Origin: Cohnella herbarum
Lineage (GTDB): Bacteria; Bacillota; Bacilli; Paenibacillales; Paenibacillaceae
Direction: 5' to 3'
Assembly (NCBI RefSeq): GCF_012849095.1
Contig: NZ_CP051680.1
Span: 2,170,001 to 2,234,000, forward strand
Length of the DNA: 64,000 nucleotides
Within the stretch, counting starts at the first letter, position 1. Each line of letters begins with the position of its first letter. The notes under the pieces are model-generated. The model was not told the origin of the DNA and did not search any database. It saw nothing but the letters and a program-made list of their open reading frames with translations. The position numbers and the translations under genes were made by a program. Below, piece after piece: positions 34,136-42,655 of this stretch.

Positions 34136-35533
34136 TTATTGGGATTGCTTCCGTAATCGGGCAATGAAGAAACCGTCGCTCCCGAACATTTGCGGGAGAA
34201 GCTGGAGCATGCCCGAGAAGTTTTCCGGCAGCTTGCCGGCAGCTCGAAGCGGCACCAGAACTTCATCCGGCCATTCGGCGTCCAACACGAATTCGGGAAA
34301 TTCGGCCAGAAAGCTCTTGATCGTGCTTTCGTTTTCCTCCGACGCGATCGTACACGTGCTGTAGACTAGCGTGCCTCCCGGTTTGACAAGCGATTGGACT
34401 TGTCTAAGCAATCGACCTTGCAAGCGGGACAAGCTTTCGATATCCTCCGCCGTTTTATTCCATTTGATCTCCGGCTTGCGGCGAATGACGCCGAACCCGG
34501 AGCATGGCGCATCGAGCAACACGACGTCGCAAGATTGCGGCGCGATCCGTTCCGGCAATTCCAGAGCATCGCCCGTCATCGTCTCCACGCAAGTTAATCC
34601 GAGACGGTCGGCTTGCTGCTTAATAAGCGCCTCCTTATGAGGATGCACATCATTGGCGATTATTTTTCCTTCATTGCGCATAATTTCGGCTAAATGGGTC
34701 GATTTTCCTCCCGGAGCGGCGCAGCAATCCAATACTTGCATGCCCGGTTTAGGGGCGGCGACCGCCGCGACCAACATCGAACTCTCGTCCTGGACGGAAA
34801 TAAAACCTTGCTTAAACCAATCCGAATGGACGAGGTTACCCGCTTTGAACGCGATAATGCCTTCTTGGCTTAAGGGAGACGGAACCGCCTCCATCCCGGC
34901 GTCCGACATGCCCGCTATAACCTGATCGCGAGTCGCTTTCAGTCGGTTTACACGCGCGGAAGCATGGGGATGCTCATTGTTGGCCATGCACATCTCTTCC
35001 GTGAGTTGCTCCCCGTATTCGGCTACCCACCGTTCCACGAGCCATAGCGGATGGCTATGGGTCAGCGAAATCCGTTCCGTTGCAGGCAGGTTAACGGGCA
35101 AAGTGGACTCCAGTCCATCCCTTAGCAACCCGCGCAGCACTCCGTTCACAAGTCCGCCGATTCCGGCATGGCCCCGCTTCTTCGCGATCCTCACCGCTTC
35201 GTCCACCGCCGCATGGGCAGGCACCCGACTCAACCATCGAAGCTGATAATAGCTCATTCTAAGCAAGCTTCGCACCCAAGGATCGATTTTATTGGGCCAA
35301 CCCTTTACCCGGCCTTTTAATTCGTGATCTATCGTATTCAGCCGTTGAATCGTTCCGTAGACAAGTTCCGTCGCAAGCGATGCGTCCGGACGCGACAGCT
35401 CGGCCGACTGAAGAGCCTGATTTAGTTCAAGTCCGCTATAGGCTCCTTGCGTCTCCACGTTATGAAGGACGCTCATCGCGATTTCCCGCGCTCCTTGCGG
35501 TTTGCCTCCCGGCAATCGGTTTGTTTTACTCAT
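34136..35533 (-). CDS. rsmB: 16S rRNA (cytosine(967)-C(5))-methyltransferase
   Basis: SAM-dependent m5C methyltransferase of the small subunit. The 465-residue protein has an N-terminal NusB-like RNA-binding domain (about 1-150) and a C-terminal catalytic domain with VLDCCAAPGGKSTHLAEIM, LLDAPCSGFGVIRRKP and the catalytic Cys in LVYSTCTIASEENE. I chose the ATG at 35531-35533, with TAGGA upstream. A terminator after fmt separates it from the def-fmt unit, so it needs its own promoter in 35534-35738. Confidence 0.95.
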   Translation of the reverse strand: MSKTNRLPGGKPQGAREIAMSVLHNVETQGAYSGLELNQALQSAELSRPDASLATELVYGTIQRLNTIDHELKGRVKGWPNKIDPWVRSLLRMSYYQLRWLSRVPAHAAVDEAVRIAKKRGHAGIGGLVNGVLRGLLRDGLESTLPVNLPATERISLTHSHPLWLVERWVAEYGEQLTEEMCMANNEHPHASARVNRLKATRDQVIAGMSDAGMEAVPSPLSQEGIIAFKAGNLVHSDWFKQGFISVQDESSMLVAAVAAPKPGMQVLDCCAAPGGKSTHLAEIMRNEGKIIANDVHPHKEALIKQQADRLGLTCVETMTGDALELPERIAPQSCDVVLLDAPCSGFGVIRRKPEIKWNKTAEDIESLSRLQGRLLRQVQSLVKPGGTLVYSTCTIASEENESTIKSFLAEFPEFVLDAEWPDEVLVPLRAAGKLPENFSGMLQLLPQMFGSDGFFIARLRKQSQ

Positions 35534-35575
35534 TATTCGCATCCTATCCGCACTCAAGTTTCTGAATCGCCAAGC

Positions 35576-35617
35576 AAAAACGACAAATCGCCGTCTTTGA
35601 CGACGTTACGCGTTTTT
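35576..35617. repeat. inverted repeat in the rsmB leader
   Basis: AAAAACG (35576-35582) and CGTTTTT (35611-35617) flank an inner hairpin CGCCGTC-TTT-GACGACG (35589-35605). On the minus strand the inner stem is followed by ATTTGTCGTTTTT, so it could act as an attenuator. The inner part loosely resembles the core of the 54-bp repeat (CGCCGTC, GACGGCG). It lies about 45 bases before the rsmB start. Confidence 0.55.
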
Positions 35618-35679
35618 ATTAAGTTTTTACTGCTGAGATTCGATTGCCTCATTCGATTTTCATAAGACACGAAGCGTGA

Positions 35680-35685
35680 ATTATA
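35680..35685 (-). promoter_or_regulatory. -10 box of a probable rsmB promoter
   Basis: A consensus TATAAT on the minus strand lies 147 bases before the rsmB start, downstream of the fmt terminator. No good -35 box was seen at 16-18 bases, so this is supported mainly by the need for a promoter after the terminator. Confidence 0.45.
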
Positions 35686-35738
35686 CACTTAGGTATTCCT
35701 GTAGATGAGCGAGAAGTACATAAATCGCCCTGAAAGTT

Positions 35739-35765
35739 AAAAAAAAGCCCGGGGATTACCCGAGC
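35739..35765 (-). terminator. terminator with the fmt stop codon in its loop
   Basis: On the minus strand GCTCGGG pairs with CCCGGGC around TAATC, followed by eight T residues. The fmt stop codon TAA (35756-35758) is in the loop, so the last fmt codons form the first arm of the stem. Confidence 0.93.
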
Positions 35766-36709
35766 ACCTTACCGGGAACTAGCCGCGCGCCTTTCGCATA
35801 CTCAGCGGCAGCCAGCGCTTTCTTGCCGGCCGGCTGAACTTCGGTAAGCACGATGCTGCCGTCTCCCGTGCGAATTCGGATTCCGAAAGCTCCCGTCTCC
35901 AACACGGTTCCCGGAGCCGACTTCTGCCAATCCGGTTTCAGAGCCCTATCCTGCTCTTCCGGAACGCGGCTTCCCCAAACCTTAAATACTTCGCCGTCTA
36001 AATACGTGAACCCGCCCGCCATCGGATAGAGGCCTCTGACTTGATTGAACAACTGCCGAGAGCTAATCCGCCAATCCAACTTCTCGTCGTCGCGCGTCAG
36101 ATTCGGGGCATAAGTCGCTTCGCTATCGTTTTGCGGCGTACGGGTCACGGAACCTTCCGCAATACGCGGAAGCCACTCCATCAGCAGTTGCGCGCCCGCC
36201 ACGCTAAGCTTCTCGAACATCGAACCCGAAGTATCTTGTTCGGCGATCGGAACTTCGACTTTCGCGATCATGTCGCCGGTGTCCAAACCCTCCGCCATAT
36301 ACATAAGCGTTACGCCGGTAACCGACTCGCCGTTAATGATCGAACGCTGGATCGGCGCTCCGCCCCGGTACTTCGGCAAGAGCGATCCATGTACGTTAAT
36401 ACAGCCGAATCGCGGCAACTCTAGAACCGACTTCGGCAGAATTTGTCCGTAAGCGGCAGTAATGATCAAATCCGGCGCGATGTCCGCGACCGCGGCGACG
36501 CCTTCCGGAGAACGAAGTTTCTCGGGCTGGATAACGTGAAGTCCGCGTTCCAACGCAAACGCTTTGACCGGAGACGGGGTGAGTTCCCGTTTGCGGCCCT
36601 TCGGCCGATCCGGTTGCGTGACGACCGCCGCGACTTCGCATCCATTCTCTAGCAAAGCAGCTAACGAAGAAACCGCGAATTGCGGCGTTCCCATAAACAA
36701 TATTTTCAT
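35756..36709 (-). CDS. fmt: methionyl-tRNA formyltransferase
   Basis: Formylates initiator Met-tRNA with 10-formyl-tetrahydrofolate. The 317-residue protein has MKILFMGTPQFAVSSLAALL, ITAAYGQILPKSVLELPRFG, the active-site INVHGSLLPKYRGGAPIQRSI (Asn, His) and TLMYMAEGLDTGDMI (Asp). The start is ATG at 36707-36709, one base after the def stop, with GGAG overlapping the end of def. Deformylase and formyltransferase are made together, as usual. Confidence 0.97.
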   Translation of the reverse strand: MKILFMGTPQFAVSSLAALLENGCEVAAVVTQPDRPKGRKRELTPSPVKAFALERGLHVIQPEKLRSPEGVAAVADIAPDLIITAAYGQILPKSVLELPRFGCINVHGSLLPKYRGGAPIQRSIINGESVTGVTLMYMAEGLDTGDMIAKVEVPIAEQDTSGSMFEKLSVAGAQLLMEWLPRIAEGSVTRTPQNDSEATYAPNLTRDDEKLDWRISSRQLFNQVRGLYPMAGGFTYLDGEVFKVWGSRVPEEQDRALKPDWQKSAPGTVLETGAFGIRIRTGDGSIVLTEVQPAGKKALAAAEYAKGARLVPGKVLG

Positions 36710-36710
36710 G

Positions 36711-37202
36711 TTACGCTCCATCCTGCTGCTGATCTTCGGGTTTCCGAGCCTCGTAGACCGATTCCGCGGAATCTATGAACAAAACGCCGTTCAAATGATC
36801 CACTTCGTGTTGAAAAGCTCTCGAAAGAAATTCCGTGCTCTCATATTGTATCGGCTTGCCGTTCCGATCTTGGCCCCGGATGACGATCCGGTTTGCTCGG
36901 CGAACGTCCCCTTGCAGCCCCGGAATGCTTAAACAGCCTTCCGGCCCTAACTGCTCGCCTTCCGCCGAGACGATCACAGGATTTACCAACTCGATGAGCT
37001 CATGTTCATCCCCCACGTCTACGACGATGACGCGCTTCAATATTCCGACCTGAGGAGCTGCTAGCCCGACTCCGTCGGCGTCGTACATCGTATCCGCCAT
37101 GTCGTCCAGCAACTTATGCAAGTTGGCATTGAATTTCGTCACTTCCTGCGCTCTTTCCCGAAGCACGGCATCAGGGTGTTTCACGATTAACCGAATTGAC
37201 AT
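36711..37202 (-). CDS. def: peptide deformylase
   Basis: Iron- or zinc-dependent enzyme that removes the formyl group from nascent proteins. The 163-residue protein has the three family motifs GVGLAAPQVG, EGCLS (metal Cys) and FQHEVDHLNG (metal His pair and catalytic Glu). It starts at the ATG at 37200-37202 with AAAGGA upstream. In many relatives def follows priA directly; here a MITE separates them, so def-fmt may have gained or lost promoter input. Confidence 0.97.
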   Translation of the reverse strand: MSIRLIVKHPDAVLRERAQEVTKFNANLHKLLDDMADTMYDADGVGLAAPQVGILKRVIVVDVGDEHELIELVNPVIVSAEGEQLGPEGCLSIPGLQGDVRRANRIVIRGQDRNGKPIQYESTEFLSRAFQHEVDHLNGVLFIDSAESVYEARKPEDQQQDGA

Positions 37203-37265
37203 AACGGCATCCGTCCTTTTCATTACTTAAGTATTTCCGATGCTCTTAAAGCAAATCTTAAAGTA

Positions 37266-37442
37266 CGAGTTCAAAAAGTCAGGTTTTCAGCACCGAGAAG
37301 GTTGGATGAAGCTAGGGACTGAGGAGCGGAGCGTAGGAAAAACCTACGTGAGCACCGGAAGGCCCGGCTGAATTCAAGATTCGATGCCGAATAAGCTTCT
37401 TGCTTCGCTTCGTAATCAAAAGTTGACTTTTTGAACTTCCTC
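37266..37442. mobile_element. 177-bp MITE, copy 2, abutting the priA stop codon
   Basis: Same element as 6812-6988 in the opposite orientation, exactly 177 bp, differing at about 14 positions. The terminal repeats GTTCAAAAAGTC and GACTTTTTGAAC are intact. Flanks are TTAAAGTA (37258-37265) and TCAAAGCA (37443-37450), a decayed 8-bp duplication matching at 6 of 8 positions. The right flank begins with the reverse complement of the priA stop codon, so the insertion spared the protein end. It separates priA from def. Confidence 0.9.
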
Positions 37443-39938
37443 TCAAAGCATCATTTGCGGATCTACGTCGACGCTGATCTGCACGCCGGACCGTTTAACC
37501 GCATCTCCCATTTGTTCTAGCACGCGAGAGGTCAACAAGCTGGCATCGACGTCTCCCCGATATTTTACCATACATTGAAAACGGTAGCGATCTTTCAATC
37601 GGGCAATCGGCGAAGAAACCGGCCCCAATACCTCCAGAGCCGTATGCCCGCCCATGTCGAAATCCTTGCGAATGCCGAGCGCGGCTGCTTTTTCCCGCAT
37701 TCCCGTCGCAAAACTAGTTCCTATCGAAAGCAACATGGGCACCGACTCGTGAGAAAAAGTAACGGATAATAGCCTTCCATACGGCGGGTAACCGAGCTGT
37801 TTCCTTAGCACCAAGGCCCTTTCCACGAAACCGTTATAATCATGGCCTTGCACGTACGTAATCGACTCATGCTCGGGATCGTAGGTTTGAATAATGACTT
37901 CTCCGGGCAATTCATGGCGTCCCGCTCTTCCGGCAACCTGCGTCAGCAATTGGAACGTCCTCTCGGAAGCCCGGAAATCCGGCAATCGAAGAGCCGCGTC
38001 GGCCGCGAGTACGCCGACCAAAGTGACGTAAGGAAAGTCCAATCCCTTGGCGACCATCTGCGTCCCTAGCAATACATCCGCTCGACGTTCACGGAATTCC
38101 GTCAGCCATTTCTCGTGGGAGCCTTTTTCCGACGTCGTATCTACATCCATCCGAATGACCCTGATCCCGGGAAAAGTCGCCGCGAGCGATTCTTCGACTT
38201 TCTGCGTCCCCGTTCCGAAGAAGCGGATGTGGGGACTTTCGCAGCTCGGACAGGTTTTCGGCTCCGCCTCGGAGTATCCGCAATAGTGGCAACGCAAATT
38301 TTGCGAGCCTCGATGATAGGTTAACGAAATCTCGCAGTGAGGGCACGCGGCAGTGTATCCGCAGGACCGGCACATGACGAAAGTTGCGTAACCCCGTCGG
38401 TTCAGGAGCAAGACGATTTGTTCTTGCTTCTCTAATCGATTCCTGATCGCGTCGGCCAGCGGTCGGCTGAACATGGCCCGATTGCCGAGCTTTAGCTCCT
38501 CCCGCATATCGACGATGCTTACCCCTGGCAGAGGACGATTGGCGACTCTTTCGGGCAATGCGATATATTCGGTTCCGCGAAGCCCCGTCTCCCTTCCGCT
38601 ATAGACGGCCGCTTCATAGGTTTCCAGCGCCGGAGTCGCCGAACCGAGCACGACGACCGCATCGTGCAGGCGAGCACGTTCAACCGCCACGTCGCGGGCG
38701 TGATATTTCGGACTCTCTTCTTGTTTATATGAAGTTTCGTGTTCTTCGTCGATAACGATTAGACCGATCTTGCCGAACGGCGCGAATACCGCCGAACGCG
38801 CGCCAACCGCTACCTGCGCTCGACCTTCGCGAATTTTGCGCCACTCGTCGTATCGTTCGCCATTGGACAAGCGGCTGTGCAGGACGGCAACCCTCGAACC
38901 GAACCGGCTCTTGAAGCGTTCGACCATCTGCGGCGTCAAGGCGATTTCCGGAACGAGGACGATCGCTTCCCGCCCCAATTCCAAGCAACGCTGGATCGCC
39001 TGCAAGTAAACTTCCGTCTTACCGCTGCCCGTGACGCCATGGAGAAGGAACGTAGCGCATCGGCTCTCGTCGATTGCCGATCGAATCGGGCCTAACGCAG
39101 CGGCTTGCTTCGGCGTCAACCTCATTGGAGCGGATGCCGGGAAATCACGATGCGCGTAAGGATCGCGATCTTCGGTCACCGCCCGAATCTCGACCAACCC
39201 TCGCTCGGCGAGCGACTTGATCGTGGACGAAGTCGTTCCCGCGGCTTCGGTCAGCTTCAGCACCGCGATCGGATCGTTGTTCTCGGCTAAATATCGCAGC
39301 ACTTCGCGTTGCTTATTCGCCCTGGCCGGAATATGCTCGATCGCTTGCAGTAGCGTTTCCGGTAGATCCGGGAAAACCGTTTGAACGGTTTTGACCGATA
39401 ATTGGTCTTCGACGCGTTGGCGCTCCTCCAGCCTTCCTTGGCTAAGCCACAGCTTAAGGGATGATCCTTGATCCGGGTACTGTTGCAGCAGAGTTGTCAG
39501 CTTGATCGGTTTGCCTTTGTTCAGCGCAAGCAAGAGACCGCCACTCAAGGCGGTCTCTTCATCGGACCACTCCGCTCCGGCGGCCGGAAACAAGTATTTC
39601 TCCGACTTTCCTTTCAGCGCGGATGGCAACATCGCTTGCAAAGCTACCGTCAGGGGGCATAACCATCTCTTGCTGATCCACACCCCCAGCTCTACTAATT
39701 CCGCGGACAACGGAGGAATCGCGTCTAGCACTTCCTCGATCGGCTTCAGCTTGGCGTATTCGACTTCAGCGTCGCTCGCCAGCCCGGTCACGATCCCTTG
39801 AAGCTTACGGGGACCGAACGGAACCGCAACTCGACTGCCAATCTCGACCCAGCCCGACAATCGATCCGGAATTAAATAATCGAACGTCCGATCCGTATCC
39901 CGGCTCGGTACGTCTACGATCACTCTGGCAACCGTCAT
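37443..39938 (-). CDS. priA: primosomal replication restart helicase PriA
   Basis: Reloads the replicative helicase at repaired forks. The 831-residue protein has the 3'-DNA-binding N-domain, Walker A HGVTGSGKTEVYL, the DEEH-box VIDEEHETSYKQEESP, and four zinc-binding cysteine pairs around CRSCGYTAACPHC, CHYCGYSEAEPKTCPSC. C-terminal GTQMVAKGLDFPYVTLVGVL and QVAGRAGRHELPGEVIIQTY complete the helicase. Its start overlaps the coaBC stop by 4 bases. The stop codon lies within the MITE target duplication. Confidence 0.97.
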   Translation of the reverse strand: MTVARVIVDVPSRDTDRTFDYLIPDRLSGWVEIGSRVAVPFGPRKLQGIVTGLASDAEVEYAKLKPIEEVLDAIPPLSAELVELGVWISKRWLCPLTVALQAMLPSALKGKSEKYLFPAAGAEWSDEETALSGGLLLALNKGKPIKLTTLLQQYPDQGSSLKLWLSQGRLEERQRVEDQLSVKTVQTVFPDLPETLLQAIEHIPARANKQREVLRYLAENNDPIAVLKLTEAAGTTSSTIKSLAERGLVEIRAVTEDRDPYAHRDFPASAPMRLTPKQAAALGPIRSAIDESRCATFLLHGVTGSGKTEVYLQAIQRCLELGREAIVLVPEIALTPQMVERFKSRFGSRVAVLHSRLSNGERYDEWRKIREGRAQVAVGARSAVFAPFGKIGLIVIDEEHETSYKQEESPKYHARDVAVERARLHDAVVVLGSATPALETYEAAVYSGRETGLRGTEYIALPERVANRPLPGVSIVDMREELKLGNRAMFSRPLADAIRNRLEKQEQIVLLLNRRGYATFVMCRSCGYTAACPHCEISLTYHRGSQNLRCHYCGYSEAEPKTCPSCESPHIRFFGTGTQKVEESLAATFPGIRVIRMDVDTTSEKGSHEKWLTEFRERRADVLLGTQMVAKGLDFPYVTLVGVLAADAALRLPDFRASERTFQLLTQVAGRAGRHELPGEVIIQTYDPEHESITYVQGHDYNGFVERALVLRKQLGYPPYGRLLSVTFSHESVPMLLSIGTSFATGMREKAAALGIRKDFDMGGHTALEVLGPVSSPIARLKDRYRFQCMVKYRGDVDASLLTSRVLEQMGDAVKRSGVQISVDVDPQMML

Positions 39939-41182
39939 CGCTCCGTTCCTTTCCGGTTCTGTTCTCCGATAACGGCTTGGGCGATCTCCAATAACCTCTC
40001 CGCTACGGCCCTTTTGGACATTTGCGGTAACTGTTCGACGAGCCCTTTCGGTCCATATACGCTGACGATATTCGTCTCGGTTCCGAAGCCCGCGCCCGCT
40101 TCCGTCACGTTATTGGCGACGATCAAATCGCATTTCTTGCGCTGTAATTTGTCGAGCGCATGTTTCTCCACGTCGTTCGTTTCCGCGGCGAAGCCGATAA
40201 TGAACGGCTTAGCGCCATCCGGCTGCGCAACTCTCCATTCCCCGATCGCCTGCAAAATGTCGGGATTGCGAACGAGTTGCAAAGTGAACGTTTCCGACGT
40301 TTTTTTCATTTTATGCGTCGCTTGGCTAGCGGGACGATAATCGGCAACCGCGGCGGCCTTGACTACGAGATCCGTGTTCGCTAGCCTGTCCATGACGGCG
40401 TCATACATACTCGTTGCGGAATCTACCTTAACGATTTTTACTCCGTGAGGGACTTCCGCTTCCATTCTGCCGCAGATTAACGTGACTTCCGCGCCACGAT
40501 CCCTAGCGGCTTCCGCGATCGCGAAGCCCATTTTACCCGAAGAATCGTTCGTAATGTAACGAACGGGATCGATTCGCTCCACCGTTCCTCCCGCCGTTAC
40601 CAACACCTTCTTGCCCGACAACGGTTTCGGAGATACGAGCATCGCCACGATGGCTTCCACGATCTCGTCCGGTTCGGCCAATCTTCCTTTGCCGACGTAT
40701 CCGCACGCCAACTGCCCCGTTCCGGGCTCCACGAACGTAGCGCCGCGCGAGGCTAGCTTGTTGACATTATCGATAACCGCCGGATGCTCCCACATATGCA
40801 CGTTCATAGCCGGCGCGATCAACAAGGGAGCCGTCGTTGCGAGCAACGTCGTACTGATCATATCGTCCGCAAGCCCATTGGCCAGCTTGGCCAGCATATT
40901 CGCCGTTGCCGGAGCGATGACGGCCAGATCCGCCGAATCCGCCCAATCGATATGTTGGACGATCGACGGATCGCGTTCATCGAAGACGTCCGTCGCTACG
41001 GGATGACGGGTGAGCGTTTGCAGCGTCAGCGGCGTTATGAATTGCGTTGCCCCTTCCGTCATCATCACTCTCACCGTTGCTCCAAGTCCGACCAGACGGC
41101 TGCATAACGTCGCCGCTTTATATGCGGCTATCCCGCCGGTTACTCCTAACAGGATCGTTTTTCCCGTTAACGTCTTGCCCAT
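39935..41182 (-). CDS. coaBC: phosphopantothenoylcysteine decarboxylase/synthetase
   Basis: Bifunctional coenzyme A enzyme. The N-terminal flavoprotein CoaC part (about 1-180) has LLGVTGGIAAYKAATL, the PAMNVHMWEHPAV segment and the substrate-clamp Cys in GQLACGYVGKGRL. The C-terminal CoaB part has VTAGGTVERIDPVRYITNDSSG and KKCDLIVANN. The ATG at 41180-41182 has AAGGA upstream and gives 415 residues; a longer frame would start inside the 54-bp repeat. rpoZ ends with a terminator upstream, so coaBC-priA has its own promoter region at 41183-41281. Confidence 0.95.
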   Translation of the reverse strand: MGKTLTGKTILLGVTGGIAAYKAATLCSRLVGLGATVRVMMTEGATQFITPLTLQTLTRHPVATDVFDERDPSIVQHIDWADSADLAVIAPATANMLAKLANGLADDMISTTLLATTAPLLIAPAMNVHMWEHPAVIDNVNKLASRGATFVEPGTGQLACGYVGKGRLAEPDEIVEAIVAMLVSPKPLSGKKVLVTAGGTVERIDPVRYITNDSSGKMGFAIAEAARDRGAEVTLICGRMEAEVPHGVKIVKVDSATSMYDAVMDRLANTDLVVKAAAVADYRPASQATHKMKKTSETFTLQLVRNPDILQAIGEWRVAQPDGAKPFIIGFAAETNDVEKHALDKLQRKKCDLIVANNVTEAGAGFGTETNIVSVYGPKGLVEQLPQMSKRAVAERLLEIAQAVIGEQNRKGTER

Positions 41183-41195
41183 GTTCCTTGCCCCC

Positions 41196-41249
41196 CCAAG
41201 TAAACCGGCTTCGCCGTCTTCGAGACGGCGGTACACGGTTGTATCGAGC
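41196..41249. repeat. 54-bp double-hairpin repeat, copy B
   Basis: Matches 5387-5440 at 50 of 54 positions with the same orientation in the window. It begins 14 bases before the coaBC start codon (minus strand), between the rpoZ terminator and the gene, so it lies within the coaBC leader or promoter. It contains the same overlapping hairpins CGGC-TTC-GCCG and GCCGTC-TTCGA-GACGGC. Confidence 0.85.
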
Positions 41250-41281
41250 TTATGCTAAACGACCGGATAAGTCCCTGCTAG

Positions 41282-41305
41282 AAAAAAAACAACCGCAAGG
41301 GTTGT
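41282..41305 (-). terminator. intrinsic terminator after rpoZ
   Basis: On the minus strand ACAACC and GGTTGT pair around CTTGC and are followed by eight T residues. It ends the remA-gmk-rpoZ unit 31 bases past the rpoZ stop. Confidence 0.92.
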
Positions 41306-41336
41306 CGTCTTCCTTTACATATCCGTTCGCGATAGA

Positions 41337-41555
41337 TTAGTCTCTGTTTAACGTATTCGTCTTCAGATGCTCGACTTTGATCGCTTCGTGGTAAATTTCT
41401 TCTAACGCTACGCCTACGAACTTATGCGATTTAGGGGCGCCTAGGTTACACATAACGCCTTCGCGCAATCCCCGCGCTCTCTTGGAAGCCGCAACGACCA
41501 GGGTGTACTTGCTGTCTACTTTCTTAACCAATTCATCAATGGATGGATATAACAT
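41337..41555 (-). CDS. rpoZ: DNA-directed RNA polymerase omega subunit
   Basis: Small RNA polymerase subunit that aids assembly. The 72-residue protein starts MLYPSIDELVKKVDSKYTLVVAASKRAR and has KSHKFVGVALEEIYHEAI near its end. The start is ATG at 41553-41555, with AGAGGTG upstream. It follows gmk by 13 bases, an almost universal pair. Confidence 0.95.
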   Translation of the reverse strand: MLYPSIDELVKKVDSKYTLVVAASKRARGLREGVMCNLGAPKSHKFVGVALEEIYHEAIKVEHLKTNTLNRD

Positions 41556-41568
41556 GATATCACCTCTT

Positions 41569-42195
41569 TCAGACGTTATCCGCGGTTTTGACGGTTTCCA
41601 GTTGCTGGAATAACTCGCCAAGAAATCTTTCCCGCTTGCAGTGCTCGGCGGTGATGATGGAACTGATTCGATTGCATGCCTGATCGATCTCGTCGTTCAC
41701 GACAGCGTAATCGTAATGGTGAAGCAGGTTCATCTCTTCCACGGCAACCGATAGACGATGGTCGATCGTTGCCTGGGATTCCGTCCCCCTGCCGACGATT
41801 CTTTGTTTCAACTCGTTAAGAGACGGCGGCATCAAGAAAATAAATACGCCTTCGGAAAATTTCTCCCGCACCTTTAACGCGCCCTGTACTTCGATCTCTA
41901 GAATAATGTCCTTCCCTTCGGAAAGCGTCTTCTCCACGAAATCGCGAGGCGTCCCATAATAATTGCCGACGTACTCCGCATGCTCCAATAGAGCATCCGT
42001 TTCTATCATATGATGAAACTGCTCGCGTGTCTTGAAGAAATAATTAACCCCGTCCTGTTCGCCTTCGCGCGGCGAACGAGTCGTTGCCGATACCGAATAA
42101 ATCAACTCGGGAAGTTTGCGCCGTAATACGCCGCATACCGTTCCTTTGCCGACTCCGGAAGGACCGGATAATACGAATAAAATCCCTCTGCTCAT
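41569..42195 (-). CDS. gmk: guanylate kinase
   Basis: Phosphorylates GMP to GDP. The 208-residue protein has the P-loop [34 protein letters not shown] for GMP binding, and [17 protein letters not shown] in the lid. I chose the ATG at 42193-42195 behind TTGGGG; an in-frame ATG at 42216 overlapping the remA end is also possible. It lies between remA and rpoZ as in B. subtilis. Confidence 0.96.
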   Translation of the reverse strand: MSRGILFVLSGPSGVGKGTVCGVLRRKLPELIYSVSATTRSPREGEQDGVNYFFKTREQFHHMIETDALLEHAEYVGNYYGTPRDFVEKTLSEGKDIILEIEVQGALKVREKFSEGVFIFLMPPSLNELKQRIVGRGTESQATIDHRLSVAVEEMNLLHHYDYAVVNDEIDQACNRISSIITAEHCKRERFLGELFQQLETVKTADNV

Positions 42196-42208
42196 GGTGT
42201 TCCCCAAT

Positions 42209-42469
42209 TCATTCATCGTTTTCGTCGTCTTTGGTAGATAACCTGTGAGCGACGGTTTCCGGCTGAACGGCCGACAAAATCACGTGATCGCTATCGGTTA
42301 TGATGACCGCGCGCGTACGACGGCCGTATGTCGCGTCGATCAGCATATGACGGTCGCGCGCCTCTTGAATAATCCGTTTAATCGGCGCCGATTCCGGGCT
42401 GACGATGGATATAATCCGATTCGCCGAAACGATATTGCCAAATCCGATATTAATCAGCTTGATCGCCAT
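42209..42469 (-). CDS. remA: extracellular matrix regulatory protein RemA
   Basis: DNA-binding activator of biofilm matrix and osmoprotection genes in B. subtilis (DUF370). The 86-residue protein begins [20 protein letters not shown] and has [37 protein letters not shown], the conserved core. GGAAAG lies before the ATG at 42467-42469; longer frames lack a site. It is the first gene of remA-gmk-rpoZ. Another matrix regulator, RicF, is coded at 60.8 kb. Confidence 0.93.
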   Translation of the reverse strand: MAIKLINIGFGNIVSANRIISIVSPESAPIKRIIQEARDRHMLIDATYGRRTRAVIITDSDHVILSAVQPETVAHRLSTKDDENDE

Positions 42470-42655
42470 GGTTAGCACTTTCCCCCCGGCATTCCTACCA
42501 AACAGGATATGGACGGACTCCCGAACTACGCTTCCAGTGTTGCCGAAAGCGGCTCGCCGCATACTGCTTGCTTGAAAATGCCTATTCTCTTCATCTATCG
42601 ATTTATTGCTTTATTGTACTTCAAATCCCATGGAGGGACAAGAGGATGAAGCAGG

